A stretch of 64,000 bases of DNA from the NCBI RefSeq assembly GCF_949628265.1, contig NC_088790.1:23192545-23256544 (forward strand). Reading direction: 5' to 3'. This document shows, in pieces, positions 38,201 through 51,519 of the stretch. The notes beneath the pieces were generated by a model, which made no database searches, had not been told where the DNA came from, and worked only from the letters and a program-made list of their open reading frames with translations. Within the stretch, counting starts at the first letter, position 1; each line of letters begins with the position of its first letter. The stretch is from Cloeon dipterum. Lineage: Eukaryota > Arthropoda > Insecta > Ephemeroptera > Baetidae. The position numbers were made by a program, and so were the translations under genes.

Positions 38201-41200
38201 CACGCCGGCCGCCGCCTCGTGAGAAGAGATCTGTTCTTTTAAGTGGGGCATTCGAAAAATCTCTTTCCTCCGTGTAAACGCCGCCGTTCTTTCTAATTAA
38301 AAACACAACGTCTCATATCCGGATATGTATCACATTCCGCTCGATAGCTTTCGACGCGGACGGAGAGACACCCAAAGAGCAGTTAGTTGCGTCTTGTAAT
38401 CATCACTCTTACTGAATCTTTAAAAGGGAAATCTTTCGTAAAGGTACTGCGCAATTAAACTAGTTTAACGAGCTTTATGGTTCTCAAAGAAACGTGATAT
38501 CTTTAAAAAGAATAAGATGAAGTTTTTTATTCCACTAAAAAGCGAAAGACGCTGTGGAGACAGGACAGTTTTGGCACATGACTCATTTAGAATAAATCTT
38601 ATTTGTTTGTTGTGCAATTTAAAACATTTTTAGCTTCTCTCGCAGAGCCTGGTTGAATGCACATATAAAATTTTGATGTTTCTTGAACATGAAATTCCTC
38701 ATTAACCCCGCAGTAGTGTACTAGGACAGGTGAGACAAGTCGAACGAGTTCAGTTTTTGCGTTATTGATTTTAGACCATAATTAAAGCCGAGATTTGACG
38801 TTGGCGGTCACGATATTTGAGGAAAAAAAGAAAGCTAACACCAATCTGAAACTGGCCCAAGACCAAACATATTGAGAGTATAACTACAGATTTTAAAAAA
38901 ACGACCTTGACTTATGCCAGGGGAATCCAATGTCCACCAAATTTTTAAAAGAGCTCAAGGATCGCACCGTAGCTGAATTTACCTCCCCCTGCAAAAAGAA
39001 CTTGTAATGTGGCATAGTATAATGTTATTTGCGGCTCCTGATATTATACTTTGTAATGGACCGTACTGTTCGCCCTTTCCTGCTTTCAAATTTTCATAAT
39101 ATGCAATATATTTTACTGTATTTGACGAGAGCAAGAATAAACATGATCGAATAATAGAATAAATTGCCCTCTTTTGCTGCAATATTGAGGCGTCGATTGA
39201 TCCTTACTCCTTGGAAATAATCTTAGAGAGGGTCTATTTTATAAATCCCCTCTTCAGGGTCAAAGGTATGAACAACCAAGTTTAAAAAAAGTATAATCCT
39301 CTTTCTCTGGAAATAAATTCGGTCTTCAAGATAAGCTAGTAAAATTATAATAGCTCGTAAATCATCAAATTTAATTCCCCCCATAAAAACCATTTCAATT
39401 TCGGAGGCTTTGCTCCTCGCGAAGAGGACGGAAAACGGCCGTAATTTATTTTTTAGGAACAAATGAGTTAGTTACACAACATGGCCTTTCTTTTCCTCTC
39501 TCGTTTCGCCCTCGATTTGCTGCTATTTTACGGCCGTAGCAACACAGCCCGCCGTCGACGGCGTCGACTTATATCGCAAGTCAATTTTGCGCGCACGAGA
39601 GACGGCACACACCTGGCGCCACTCATGTTGTTTGTGTGCCTGCCTGCTGTAAATCGCCCGCGCGCCGGGGCCACATGCACTGCAATCGCAGGGCGCTGGC
39701 CGCTTCCAGCCTGTAAGCTCGTTACCGGCGCGAAATCAGAGCATTTCTCCGAGGTGCAGCCATACAAGCAGCCGCAGCCACCGAGTGTGTGACCTCTGCA
39801 GCCTCAAGAATCCGCTCTTAATAGCTCTTCCGCCAGCTGCAATTGCCACCGGTGAAACATATAGATAAGTTGCGGCTGTCATTGGCAGCACACGCCGATT
39901 TTTTCCGATTTTTGGCCCCCTGAATGGAGATGGATGGCGCCACCGGGTGGCTACACAAATCAAAGTCCGATTGTGCTCGGAAAATAACACCTCCAGACGG
40001 TTTGAACACTATCCTCTGCTTAAAAATAAATAAATCTCGGCTTATCTCCACACAGCGGGGAGGCAGGAAAAATAACACAGGTCATGAAGTTTATTTTAGG
40101 TTTGTCAGAGAGATAACCAATCTATCAAATTAAAAAAGGTTATGGACCTCATGTGCTAGTAATTCACCACAGAAATTCATGAAAATAATTTTTATGGGTA
40201 TTTATTTTTCACATTCATTCACTCAGTTATCCATCAAAGAATTAATTCCTTGCATACCTCAAGCCCTGATGGGCAGTTGCGTCTCCATGCGTTGCACGCG
40301 GGCGAGGGGGCGGCCGCGGCATCCTGCAGGGCGACCCTGGTCTCGACGCTGAGTACGCACACGGTCAGGGTCAGGGTGGCGACGATCACTTCCCAAGGAT
40401 GAGACGCGCAGAAACTGCCGTGAACCTTAAACACCCGGGACACCATTCCGCACCAGCCAGAGGACGCGTAACTACCTCCACCTGAAACCAAACCAGAAGT
40501 GAAATTAATTAGCAGTCATGGGATTTCCAGCGAGTGTGAAATGCGGTTTGGATGCTGCCCGTTTCAAGTGCGGGAAAACCCGGAATAGTTTTCGTGTCAG
40601 CTGAAATCCAGATGCGTCTGGTTTTTGTCAAGTTCAAGGCTGATGAACTGTGAGAATAAATTTCAACAACAACGCTTCGCCTCGGCTTGGAAGATATAAA
40701 CTATTTCGGGCGGTCCGTCAAAATTGCTGTAGGGGGTTTAAGTTAATTTTAAAGCTTATAATTCACGGTGCAATTTTCATGTTTCGCTAAGGATGTAATT
40801 AGAAGGTAGAATAACACGAGGTTAGCATAAATTTTTCATGTGAAGTGACAGGTTGAAAATAAATTTTAGATTTAGAGGTCTCCCGTTTTTTGTGTCGAAA
40901 GACACTCACATAACCATGAAAAGTAAATTCTCTTCGCAAAGTGAAGGGTGTGTAACACTTTTTTGCATTGTCATCGCCTTTCGACAAAAGGTTTTTCCCC
41001 TGACCCTCCCATTTACTCGAGAATGACTCTTATCTGGTCATTGTATTGATCAAATAAATGCGCATATATGCATGCAGAAACGCGACACTCATTATGCACG
41101 TGACGTAATTCGAGAGCAATAAGGAAAACTCGCATCTGGTGCTAGCCAAATCATTTGATACAAGTGTCAGATTCTACGGCCGACTTGGTCCATAAATCAT

Positions 41201-43670
41201 TTTTTATTTCAGATGCTAGTCTGTCGACCGGAATAAATGAGCATGTGGTGCGAGATCGAGTGCACCAACCGATGGAACGAAAATAAAGGCACTGATAAAG
41301 AAACTTCTGGGCGCGAAAATAAGCCAGAGGAACTTCTCTAAATAAATGAGCAAGGCAACTATTTCTGCCTTCTGCCCGCCACCGAGTTTATATACGTATT
41401 GTTGCAAGCAGTGCAGCGATCGAGTTCAGCGAAATTGTGACTCATTCATTTGCATGATCGAGTTTCTAGCAGTGAGGTAACTTCGCTACCCATGCGTTAA
41501 GTGAAAAGCGGAACTATAGCCAGCCGACAAAAGCAGTAAGGGATGGTTGCAACTATTGTGAACGGAAGAAAATTCTTAATTTATTGATTTGTCTTTGGAG
41601 AGTCGAGAAACAAATTTAGACCGAACCAATCGGGAACATTAATTAGCTGCGAACTTGAGCCCGGCGTTGTTCAGATTACAAAAGGGGTGTACCGAGGCTG
41701 TAATTTTAGGCTGCAACACGAAGGCCAAAAGTCACGAGACCAGGCAGGCGTAGACGTAGATTGAGCGAACATCACTCACTGCCGCGAGTTACGATTCAGG
41801 TGCCAATATTCGCGTCTTTTGGCAAACTCGTTGGAAAAATGCCAGCAGCAGCTGTCTCTGCACAAGTACAAGTGGGAGGAGCAGTTGCCGGCCGACTCGA
41901 TTGCGCCGAGACAATGGAGGACAGAAGAAAAAGAGACACTCTCTCGACACTGACAATTTCCAATCATTTTTCGCCAGATTTGCGGAGCGGAGACTGTCAA
42001 CGCGGCGAATATTGAAATTGAATAAAAGGCGAGAGTTTGATAAAGTGTGGAAGTTTCAAAGGTTGTCGGCCGCGCAGGTGTTGCTAACGCAAAGTGCTGA
42101 CCTGTTTTTGTGCTTTGCTCGCGTAAATTGAATTGGACAACACGAGCGAGTGACAAGCCCTAAAAATCGGCGCGTAGAGTCAGGTGATTTTCCGGCGTCC
42201 AGCGACAGACGACCATTAAATTCTAGACCTACGGCAACAATGCGATCAATCACGTGAAGACGGGCAAATTAGCGAATAATTAATCATAACTCAGTCAGGG
42301 TCAACGTCTGGTGCACGAGGAAAACGCGTAACTATCAAGAGACTCCAGCTGCATTCTAATGGGGGATGACATCGTCTTTACGGTTGACCTTGCGTGATGC
42401 GCATTTCGACGACAAGGAAACTCCATCAGTAGCCAACAGACAAAGGAAAACTGAATTGCTGATCACATGCGCGAACTCCAATTTTAGAAGGAAGTCACAA
42501 ATTTACGTCATACAATCTTGTGTTGCGACTGTGAAATTAAAGTCATGCTTGTTTTTAATCGGAAACAAACAAACACAGCTTCATCTTGTCAAACGCTTCA
42601 TGAATTTTAAGTGCGCGAAAACGCCATGCGTTACATATTTCAAATCAATTTGTATTTTGTCTCCTATGGAAAACAAACAAAATTTACCTGCCAGCACCCG
42701 TGTCTCTGCAAGGTCAATGTTAAAACTGGGTCAAAATTTCGACGTTTCGGCCTGGTTCCCTCGAATTTATGATTTCTTTCTAGTGCAGGAAACGGAACTG
42801 AACGGAGTGGAAAAGGAGGGAAATTTACGTTTGCAAACACAATGAGCACGCTCGTGAGCTTTTTCACAAATTTCTCCGATTTCACAAACGCAAGCAGTGG
42901 AAAGAGTGTAAAACATAACCACGCTACTCTTGCTGCACTCGCAGTTTTACGCCGCTCTTTTGAATGGCTAACTGAGAGGAAAATTCGAAATCGATCGATA
43001 TAGAGTGCCAATTACGTTTTACAACGCAAGACCGCCTTTACTCTCTGTAGTTTGTCGCCAAAGATGTGATTTATAGCGACCCTCCTCAAGGCAGTTTGCT
43101 TTTTCGCAGGGACAACGTGAATTTTTTTTAAGGAACATCGTCAAGTTGGGCTGGTTGAACTAATTAAATTTATTTATTTTTTTCTTCAGAAGGTCGTGAA
43201 TGAAAAAAAGCGAAATGAATTGGCAGATATAGAGGCGTGAAAAGGTCATTTCTGTCATTTAATTTTATCTCTAAGGGTCCGCTGTCAGTTGATGCTGGGC
43301 AATAAAAACAGCAATTTGCGAATCAAATAAAAAATTTGATTCATTGGTTAATCAAACCTCAAACGATCTGTTTTTCATGGCAAACGATTAAGATTTTGAG
43401 AGGACAAAACCCACTACACACGTGATTCAGTTTGCGAGCAGTAGAATTAAAATAATTTATTCTCTTCGAATCAGAGACCGAGCCTTCAATCTCTATTTGT
43501 ACGAATAAAAGCCTCGGGTGCGCGTTCCAAGAGAAAGTGACAACAATTTCTAATTCCTAACGCCTCGTTTTCAACTCGAAAATTGCAAGAAAATCGGGCA
43601 CGTTACCTTGCGGGGGTTTGTGCACCGTGGCCGCCGGAGCTGGTGGTTGTTGCTGCTGCTGCACCGACAT
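26230..43670 (-). CDS. HMGCR: 3-hydroxy-3-methylglutaryl-CoA reductase
   Basis: Seventeen coding exons join in phase to 925 residues: 43670-43607, 40481-40258, 35155-35038, 34167-34080, 31101-30911, 30845-30739, 30618-30470, 30085-29957, 29796-29657, 28588-28332, 28246-28052, 27990-27749, 27685-27508, 27294-27188, 27121-26742, 26501-26363, 26299-26230. The enzyme reduces HMG-CoA to mevalonate with NADPH in the ER membrane. The N-terminal part holds the multi-span membrane and sterol-sensing-like region ([51 protein letters not shown]), then a variable linker and the catalytic domain. Catalytic residues are Glu592 (TTEGCLVAS), Lys723 ([10 protein letters not shown]), Asp799 (GQDPAQN) and His898; Ser904 in RHNRSS matches the AMPK site. 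Start: the ATG at 43670 adds 33 residues ([15 protein letters not shown]...) in frame before the conserved [10 protein letters not shown] at 40446. Confidence 0.95.
31200..32350 (+). repeat. Triplicated ~0.4 kb unit with SINE-tail homology, HMGCR intron 4
   Basis: Three diverged units start near 31200, 31570 and 32010. Each contains a CAGCATGC-type word (diverged to AAGCATGC in unit 3), a CACGGGACGAATGT-type block, AGCGTTTCAAT, GCTATCT-GGAGGTCGCC, an AAATTCAGAAGGCGGTA block and GGATTACATT, in the same order. Unit 2 additionally carries the full SINE-like middle and the tail GGTCCTCGGACAGGGATAAA. Units 1 and 3 share GGGCTTCCTCCNTTGATGCTCGTGCG. None has the 5S-like head seen at 53095-53170. The array lies in the intron between the exons at 34080 and 31101. 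Confidence 0.75.
32600..33160 (+). mobile_element. 3' end of a non-LTR retrotransposon (LINE), truncated
   Basis: An open frame at 32692-32982 ends with [19 protein letters not shown] then KEFLKEQFF. The pattern (R-x-h..., LWN-LP, short spacer, FK--L) is the typical C-terminal end of LINE reverse transcriptase ORF2 proteins. Upstream there is no polymerase domain in either frame, so the copy is strongly 5'-truncated. A second overlapping frame at 32634-32894 is a shadow. The 3' flank ends in AATAACAATAATAAAAAAA near 33135-33150, a likely LINE tail. It is inserted in the same strand sense opposite to HMGCR, inside its intron. Confidence 0.7.
33161..34079. other. Intron of HMGCR, remainder
   Basis: Contains a poly(T)/poly(A) junction at 33298-33320 and a short GC dinucleotide run at 33898-33914. 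No exon is recognised between the LINE tail and the exon ending at 34080. Confidence 0.4.
35156..40257. other. HMGCR intron 2 (5.1 kb); no other gene seen
   Basis: Intron between the exon ending at 40258 and the one starting at 35155. It includes a short GT repeat at about 38176-38190. Open frames (for example 37834-38242, 39481-39792) lack recognisable composition or splice logic. It could hold enhancers, but none can be named. Confidence 0.5.
40482..43606. other. HMGCR intron 1 (3.1 kb); no other gene seen
   Basis: It lies between the first coding exon and the exon with the conserved MVSRVF start. The donor is GTAACG and the acceptor follows a TTTGGTTTCAG tract. Open frames such as 42366-42845 look like chance. 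Confidence 0.5.
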
Positions 43671-44090
43671 GGGGGAGCGGGCGTCGGGAAAGCAGAGAGT
43701 CACGGGGGCAACTGGGGGCGGTCGGAGGCGGCGGCGGGTCAAGATTAAAGCACTGTCAGCTCGGCGGAGTCGGCATGGAGCGGACCCGAACTTGCTTGGC
43801 TTGGTGCGCACAACAGATCTCACGAAACTGAGATGCTCCCGCGCGCTTGGTGAAAGAAACAAACCCAGCTCACTCGCGCAATAGTAGGGGATAAGCGGCC
43901 GCGACGGCGCTTTGACCGGCGGCACGGCACACTTCGTGCTTCTCGCGCTCTTTGATTTAACATTGCGTTCCGCGTCCGACACGACAGCTGATCGGACACC
44001 TCGGGACGAAAGGAGAAAGAAAGCGCGGTCAGCCGCGACTCTTTGGGCAAAGGGGGCACCCGGCTATGCATTGTAATCACTCTGTGCAAC
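43671..44090 (-). promoter_or_regulatory. CpG-rich promoter/5' UTR region of HMGCR
   Basis: The sequence next to the first coding exon is clearly richer in G, C and CpG than its surroundings, from about 43580 to 44090. The frame of the HMGCR start stays open upstream to about 43982 but contains no further ATG, so it is best read as 5' UTR. I see no TATA box, so a dispersed CpG-type promoter is likely. No sterol response element was recognised. The start site is not defined. Confidence 0.5.
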
Positions 44091-47000
44091 TAATTAACCG
44101 CACTACTTTTCCTGTCGACCGATAATGACGCTTGCAGGCTTTTTCAATCCGATTACGTTATCATACGAGTGATGAAATTTTTAGCCCTTACTGCTAGACT
44201 TAGGAATTTCAGTTTGGCGAAAAAATTTAAAACTTTTTCGTTGCAAATAGCCAACTATGTAAATAAAATAATTACATTTTGGTGTTTTTTATTAATCGAT
44301 GTCTCCGACGTCTATAAAAGCTTGTGTTACATATTCAAGGATAATATATTCAATAATGTCTTGTCTGTTGTACACATTTGATGCTTAATAAATATTTCAT
44401 CATTAAAAATAACAATTTTTGTGCAATTTTCATCGATTTTGAAGTAGCAAAAACGACACTTAAAATCATAGTTACATGATTCGAAAGGAAGTGTCATTTT
44501 AAAGGCACGTACTATTGTAAAATTTATATTTCTTGCAAAGAAAGGCTTGAGATTCTAAGTAATAGTTGGAGTTTGAATTTTTTGCTTAGACAAATTCAGC
44601 GAATTATGGAGCTTTGGGTAAAGAGACGAAATGCAACGAAATGGACTTTGTTCTGCCAAGTTGAAATCTTGATTGTTGAGACAAGCCGATCAGTGGATTA
44701 TATGTAATTGATATCACGAACAAAAAAAAATCAAAATTTTCTCTGAAGTCTTTTTGCTTGGGTTTGTTTAAGCTTTAGAAAGCAAATGAGATTTCATAAT
44801 AATATTTTGATAGTTTTATAGTTTACCATAAGATAATTTTAAATTCGCTTTTAATAAGAATTATCCCTCGTTCCAACAATAGCGAGCTAGATTTTTTCTT
44901 AGTTCACATATAAACATTTTTCTAAAGACCCTAATGAGAGAAAATGATAAATAATTCAATTTCACTACTTGTAGGAATGAATCACTTTTAAAATTAGCTG
45001 CATCGAGGGATCGATTGACTCTTAACCACTGATAAGCAATCTCTATAGGAGGAGATTACAACAAATCCTTCCTTGCATAAAATGCCGCTGTTAATTCATT
45101 CATGCCACCAAACAACCTGTGCAAAATGTAAATCACCTCGGAAACTAGTAAAGGAAATCCAATTTCCTCTCATCAGTAAAAATGCCAAACTGTTTAAGGC
45201 AAGAGTGGCAGAAAAGAGGCACTTTGAAAATCCATTTGACGCTATCGTTATGAGTAAACACGTCTCGGAATGAGATATTCTGCCGTGTCAGCAAGATAAG
45301 TCAGACGAACCGCCGGGCGAATTGTGCCTGCCTACTCGGCGCCGATTCATGAATATGTTAAAATCGATCGGATTCCACGCACCGCCGCCAAAATACCCGA
45401 ATTTTTTTCTCTCTCTCTCTTTTTATAGCAGCTGAAGTCGTTTAACTCGAGCTCTTTAAATCCAGCATTCGGAGCCTCTTGAGCGCACGCGGCATCGCGG
45501 AAACGAGTTCATTGGGACAGACCATAATTTATCCGAAATCGAGAGTTGCGAGGCATAATTCATGCGAAATCTCTCTGCTTCGGGTCGCAGCGGCTCGGGC
45601 GGTTTGTTTCCCAACGGTTGCATAAGAAAAACGTATGTTAATCCAGCACAAAATCACGAGCCTGACACGTGACCCACCTTTTCTTTTCACTGCCAAGCTG
45701 TTAGGCGTGGAAATCAGCGAATGTGCCGCAAATCGGAAGATTTTTCGAGGATTTTCAGACGTAAATAACCAGTCAGGCAGGATCTCGGTTGACAAACGAC
45801 CCATTTGGATTTTGATGTTTTAAAGTGCTCACCTGCCGCGCCGCACGTGTGCGAATTTGAACGTGAACACGATCCGTACATCCGGGATTTGCAAAATCTG
45901 ACTAAAGGAGCCACTACGAAAATATTAGAAAATTTCTGGTTGACAAAAATGACACAACATAGATATTGAGTTGGATCGGCAACAGTTTTTAAGTTATTTC
46001 TTAAAAGAATGAATTATTGAACTTTCTTTCAACGCAGAAATGTAATTTACAAATCTGAACGAGACAGCACGAGGAGAAACAAATTTAAAAACTTTATCCA
46101 TTTCACTAAACCACGTTCAGTTTGCGGTCAAGGATTACGCAAGGGAAACTAAAGCGCCGTGAAGCACCTCGATAAAAAAAGTATTTGCGCTGCCGACATC
46201 AAAAGCACAGATTCAAACTGCTCTTTTTTCCAAAAACCACTTCAAACAAATGAATTTTCCTGTTTAGCGTGCGCCTGTATTCTACATTTTGGGTGGTCCT
46301 TTCCTCTGACAGTATTTGCCCACAATTGACGCAAGTCCATTCGCACATTCATCTGCCTCTTTTGTTCAAATGGAAATTAACACGATCGATGGCGTCAGCG
46401 CGCCAAAAAATACCTCTCGGTGCGTGATGGTTATGTCAACATCAACACCATCGCACATTACGGTGGTTTCCGCGTATATTATTTCAAACACAATTATCGA
46501 CCCAGCCGGCCGACGAACAGCTCGTCGCGGAGAAAGCTCTTTGTTTGAGAAACTTTAACTAATCGCTCTGATCTTGTGTGGATTTCAAAATTTCATTCAC
46601 GTGAAACGAGTAGTCTCGCGACACCAAAAATGCACGAAAAAATTATGCAATATTTAGGGTGCCCTGATAATGTCTTAACGTAAAATATTCAAAAGCCTAA
46701 TGAAAAAAGTTCTTAAGTATATTGCGTTATACAACCAAGTTGGCCACATGATCATGCATGTGGCTGTCAAATTGATCTGTGGAAGGGGGATGTAGCCATA
46801 ATATTTAGTTAGTCAGAAGTAGTCTGCAAAGTTGGAAGTAATAGCTGGTAAAAAGTTAAAGCAGAGGGTTTATTTCAGTGATGGATACACGTACCACGTG
46901 TGTTGGATAACCTTTGTTTTGATAGACATCTTTTTTTGTGAAAGTATTTGAAGCAAAGCTTAAATAAATCTCTTCAACTTCCTATGATGATTTAATTTAA

Positions 47001-50000
47001 GTCCAACAAGGGTTGTTTATTAGTATAGAGCGCGGCGCCAGAAACATTTGAACGGTCCACGCAGAGCTGGGAAACAAGAGCCGAGCAACGAGAGCATCGC
47101 ACATGGACAAAAGGATAAGAAATGCAACAGAAAAAAATGGAAAACAGAATCATAAAAATTCCTCCATTCCTTGAATTAAACTTGTATAATTTTGCATACG
47201 TTTCAAAATAAACACTGCATTAAAATCTAAGATGCAGAGCAGCACGTGGCATAACTTGCTGAAGATTCTTATTCCTGTTAAATAAAAAAAAACGTTCTTA
47301 TCTTTTTAATGTTTATACTCCCAAATAAAACGATTTAAAAAATACGCAGAGTCTTTATTAGATAATTTTAGGACAATGTATGGCACCTCAATATTTATTC
47401 CTGCTGAGTGACTAGCACAACCTTTCGAGCGTCTGCTACCATTCACAAATATACAATCGTAGATTTCCTTGAATGCACCTATGGCTCGAGTTTACAAAGC
47501 CACAAAGTTTTAATTCAATTTGCTCGGGGTCATAGATTCGCGCATGTATTACGCAACTGAATTTTTAAGTCTCGTGCCTTTGCAACTAAGCCGCAACATG
47601 CAAGGCCAACGCTCATTAATACATTTGAAAGAGAGCGTGCAATTTCACGCAAAATAACTCCACGACACGCCGAGCTATAAATACACAAACATATATACCA
47701 GTTTTTTCCACCTCGCGCGCTGAGTCGATTTGTCTCGCGGAAAAATGCAATGTGCCCCGCTGCGATTCCATTTGCAAATGAGGGAAGGAACAAAATCGTT
47801 AAAGAGCGACGCCTTCTATCTAGGCCAGATGAAAATGTTTCCGTGCCTAGGAATTTCAACTTGTTCCTCGAGAAGTGGGCAGCGAAATATGCAAACATTT
47901 CGTTAGGAAACTAGCCACTTTGCATGCGTGCGACGGAGGCGCAGGCAAGGGTTAGACATGAAAGTTGCGGGCTTAATGACTGTGTGTTCGAAGATTATGC
48001 TGTGCGTGGAGGATGGCACAAACTCACAGGTATGCAACGGCCATGATCTTGCTCAATAGTCGCGCGAGCGGACGCGTATTATCCAATGCGATTTTCCCAG
48101 CCACTCTGGCAAATTGGCAAAAGAAATTTGCTTTCTCTCTAAGCGCTATGACGCCGCAAAATTTGAACAGATTCGTCACTCATCAGCTGGCACACGAGTG
48201 TCGGAACTGCAATTGCGATTTCTTCTCGCCGAAATCGTGCCACCGCGCGCGTCTTGTTTTTGGTCCAGTTTAACGGCCCAGCGAGCAGGCGTGAGCGAGC
48301 ATAAAACTGATTTTATTGTAAATGCAAACAGCAATTTCCTCCGGCACTGCAGACTTGCTGAATTGCGCGAGAAAAAAACCAAGCAAGGGACTCGCTAATT
48401 GAAGTTAGCGAAGCAGTAAACGCAGCTGTGAATTGGAAGAATGACCTCATTTCTTTGGATCTAAAAACAACTGGAATGTGCTAATTTATGACATATTTAT
48501 TGAGCAAAATCCTTCTACTAGTTTCTTTATTGTTCAACGGATCAACAACAACAGAAATAGAAAAGAAAATATAAATTATTTGAACAAAACGAACAGTTTG
48601 AATTGGCTTATTTGGTAAGCTACATTTCTTAAAAAGAATAATTATCGAATAAAACTTACTAAAAAGTTAAAAGCATGTAGCTGAATGGGCGACGGGCCCT
48701 TTGGCACGTCATCACCTTTGCAGCGTGCAGAAAAACAAGCGGCTTGAATTGTGCAATTACCACCATTAAAAATAAACGCGCTAATAAATTCAGCAATGAC
48801 ACTGATCCTCGAAAAGGCAGCAGCGGGCGGACTAAACAAACAGAGGCGAGCCCAGACCGGGCGGTCACGTGCGGCCACGGCCTCGGACAATTCCGCGAGC
48901 AAATTTCGGACGCCGGATGCGTGCCTCGGCCGCGCGGATGCCTGTCGCGTTGTTCGTTGGTCCAGCGGGCGGCGTTTTCCGAGAGAAAGCTTGAAAGTGA
49001 AAGTCACCGCCACGTCCACGTGGTGCCGTCATTACCATAGAGAGCAGCCGCGCGTCGGCTTGCAGAGAGGAACACTTTGGGTGGCGTGCCCTCAAAAATC
49101 TACGAGTCTAATTTCTATTTTATAGACATCAAATATTGGGACACGAGCGTTTTTGTGTTTCGGTGCCGCGCGCAATTTGCAAATCTGCAGGCGGATTAAT
49201 CTTTTTCGGATTTCGCCGCAGATTATAATAATTTGATTCCGCACACACTTGGGAGAAAGCATTTTAGTGCCATCTATCAATTAGCCACGCGAAGCTAGGT
49301 TTCTAAACATATATAAACAGCCGCTTTTAGGACAAAAACATGAACTCTGAACGCGGAACAGTTAGCATATATCTATTTCTTGATTTCTCAATGCGCAAAT
49401 TATCTCAAAGTTGGCCAATTTCGCAAACATCGATTACCAAAGCGTCACGCAATTGGGCATTGTATACAATCAAAAAAACCCGTTCTTCAAGATATACACC
49501 CAAGGTTTCGTTTTACTCGCAGGTTTGATTTTCTCGGCAGTCGCGTGAATGGGCCACGCACACGTGCGCCGGACACACATGGTACAGAAACCTTCCCATT
49601 CACAAGAAGAGACTGTTCTGCGAAGCGGTCCATTAACAAATTTACAGAATTATTGCCGAACTCTGCCTTGAGACCAGTCGAAAGTGTCGAAATTGAAAAC
49701 GGGGATGGGCGTTGTTGGGCAAACTTTGTAACTCTCAAGGCGGCTTTTCGCAAACGCAATCTTCGACTGTAACGAGCGCATTCGCTTTAGCCCGCGTCGC
49801 GACGCCGCGCGCTGATGATAAATTGTTGCTCTTATCTGACGCGAGAGGCTGCGTGCACCGCGCAAAAATAATTACATCTCTGCCGGTCCAATTTATCACC
49901 AAGGTCGAAAAACACAGACCAACGAGATGGAGTTTAAAGACCACTGCCATTATATTACGAGTCCATTTTTCTCTTGTAACGAGCCAATTTGCATCCCGCA

Positions 50001-51299
50001 TACTTTGTTTTGCATAATAACGAATGGCTATTGTGTCTCATAGAGGAGTCGGCATCATTCATTATAAAGAAATTTTCTTGTTAGGTGTCATCCGCACGTT
50101 GCGGAGAGACGCTACGATTTTCTACTTTTAACAGCGATGATACAGCCAGTTAAAATGCTTAGGTTGAGTTTTCCCCCAGAAAAAAAATATCATTGAAGAA
50201 TAGGCTGTTCATCGTTTTTTTTTTTAAACGATTGTAGGTGCATTTCCCCCCAAAAAGAATTGCCTCAGGATTCTTTTATGTAACTATATAACTATTCTCT
50301 AATACCTCGGATACTATTTTATTTTGCGGAATCAAGGGACGAGCAGTTTTTCTGGGTCGAAGCAATAAAGTTTGCAGATTTGTGTTAAATCTTTTTTATT
50401 GTTATATATATAGAACAACAGATGCAGAATAAGAAGGAAAATAGAGATAAGTTACTGCTGACAATCCTGATGCCCTACCAATAAAATTCTTATGGTTGGG
50501 TCTCATATCAATCAGTACTCGTCTCTCATATTTTCTTACAGAAGAGCACAATTCTCATAGCAGAGAAAAATTGTTCTGCATATCATATGAATTAGTCAAT
50601 TAATAACAAGACACTTGTTTCTAATATTAATACAGGATTGTTGTTTCCAAATTTTTTCTATTTTTCTCACATTTTGTCAAATACAATCATGTTAGAGCAT
50701 GCCATTAAAAGTTATTAAAAAAATCGACATAAATTATGAAGTTCGCGACAGTTTAATCGGATTGAATGATGCATTAACACTTATTGTTTGCTATTTCACT
50801 GAATTTGTCCTTCCTTACCCTGAGATGGTTGAGATTCACGGAGATTTACTGCAGAAGCCGGATCACGTGTGTGCTGCTCTGCATGGTAGACATTTTTAGT
50901 GAACTCAACCATCGATCACCACATGAGGTGGGCGTAGTACCTGAACCTGACCGTGATTCGTTGTTGGCGGCACAACAGAGCAGAGCGCGCTAAAATAGAA
51001 TATAGGTTATTTAAGGATGTTTATTCTCAAACTTTGTCATAAATACCTTAATGTATCACAGTCAATTACAATAGATAATTTTTGTTCTTCTTTTCGCACA
51101 CTATTTTGTAAAAACAAAAATGCCTTTTCTCACACGTTTTATATAAATCTGTCGACTTTTTAATAACATGAATGTATTTTGACCAAGGGTGAGAATAAAT
51201 AAATAAATAAAATGTTTTTGCACTTTTATTTTGATAAATAGCTGCTGAAAAAAAAGGAAATCATATGAGAAAGGGCGACATTTCAAGAAAACAAGTGAC
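44091..51299. other. Gene-poor region upstream of HMGCR
   Basis: About 7 kb without any exon I can support. It includes a CT dinucleotide run at about 45411-45424 and several locally GC-rich patches (48820-49080, 49540-49860) with overlapping chance frames on both strands. An exon-like stretch on the minus strand near 45838-45900, ending in a GTGAGC donor, is noted but not called. Confidence 0.4.
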
Positions 51300-51519
51300 T
51301 TAGACCTTGCCCTGGAGGACAAAGCCGAAGGGAGCCCAGACTAGTGAAAATCATTCATCTATTTAGAAAAGTATTTTTCAAACTCACAAGCAAAATTTTT
51401 AGCTCGGGAAGGATGAACTGATTCAACTGCAAGGTGGCTGCAAGTTCATCAGTGTGGCTGGCCGAGAACTTTTTCCAAAATGTCAACTGTCCTGGGGCAA
51501 AAGATCCCTTTTTCTTCAT
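51300..51519 (-). CDS. Possible small gene or exon pair
   Basis: A minus-strand segment 51519-51388 encodes 44 residues (MKKKGSFAPGQLTFWKKFSA then SHTDELAATLQLNQF) and ends in a strong GTGAGT donor. A second segment after TTTTCACTAG begins at 51340. In one frame it gives WAPFGFVLQGKV and a stop at 51300, which looks natural but is one base out of phase with the first. In phase it continues as an unremarkable longer frame. The upstream part of the gene is not seen. Composition is protein-like, but I do not recognise the family. It may be a pseudogene or part of a longer gene in this apparently empty region. Confidence 0.3.

Noticed and set aside
45838-45900. Exon-like minus-strand segment (ILQIPDVRIVFTFKFAHV) ending at a GTGAGC donor
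   Set aside because: Plausible, but too short, with no second exon, no start and an alternative reading in other frames.
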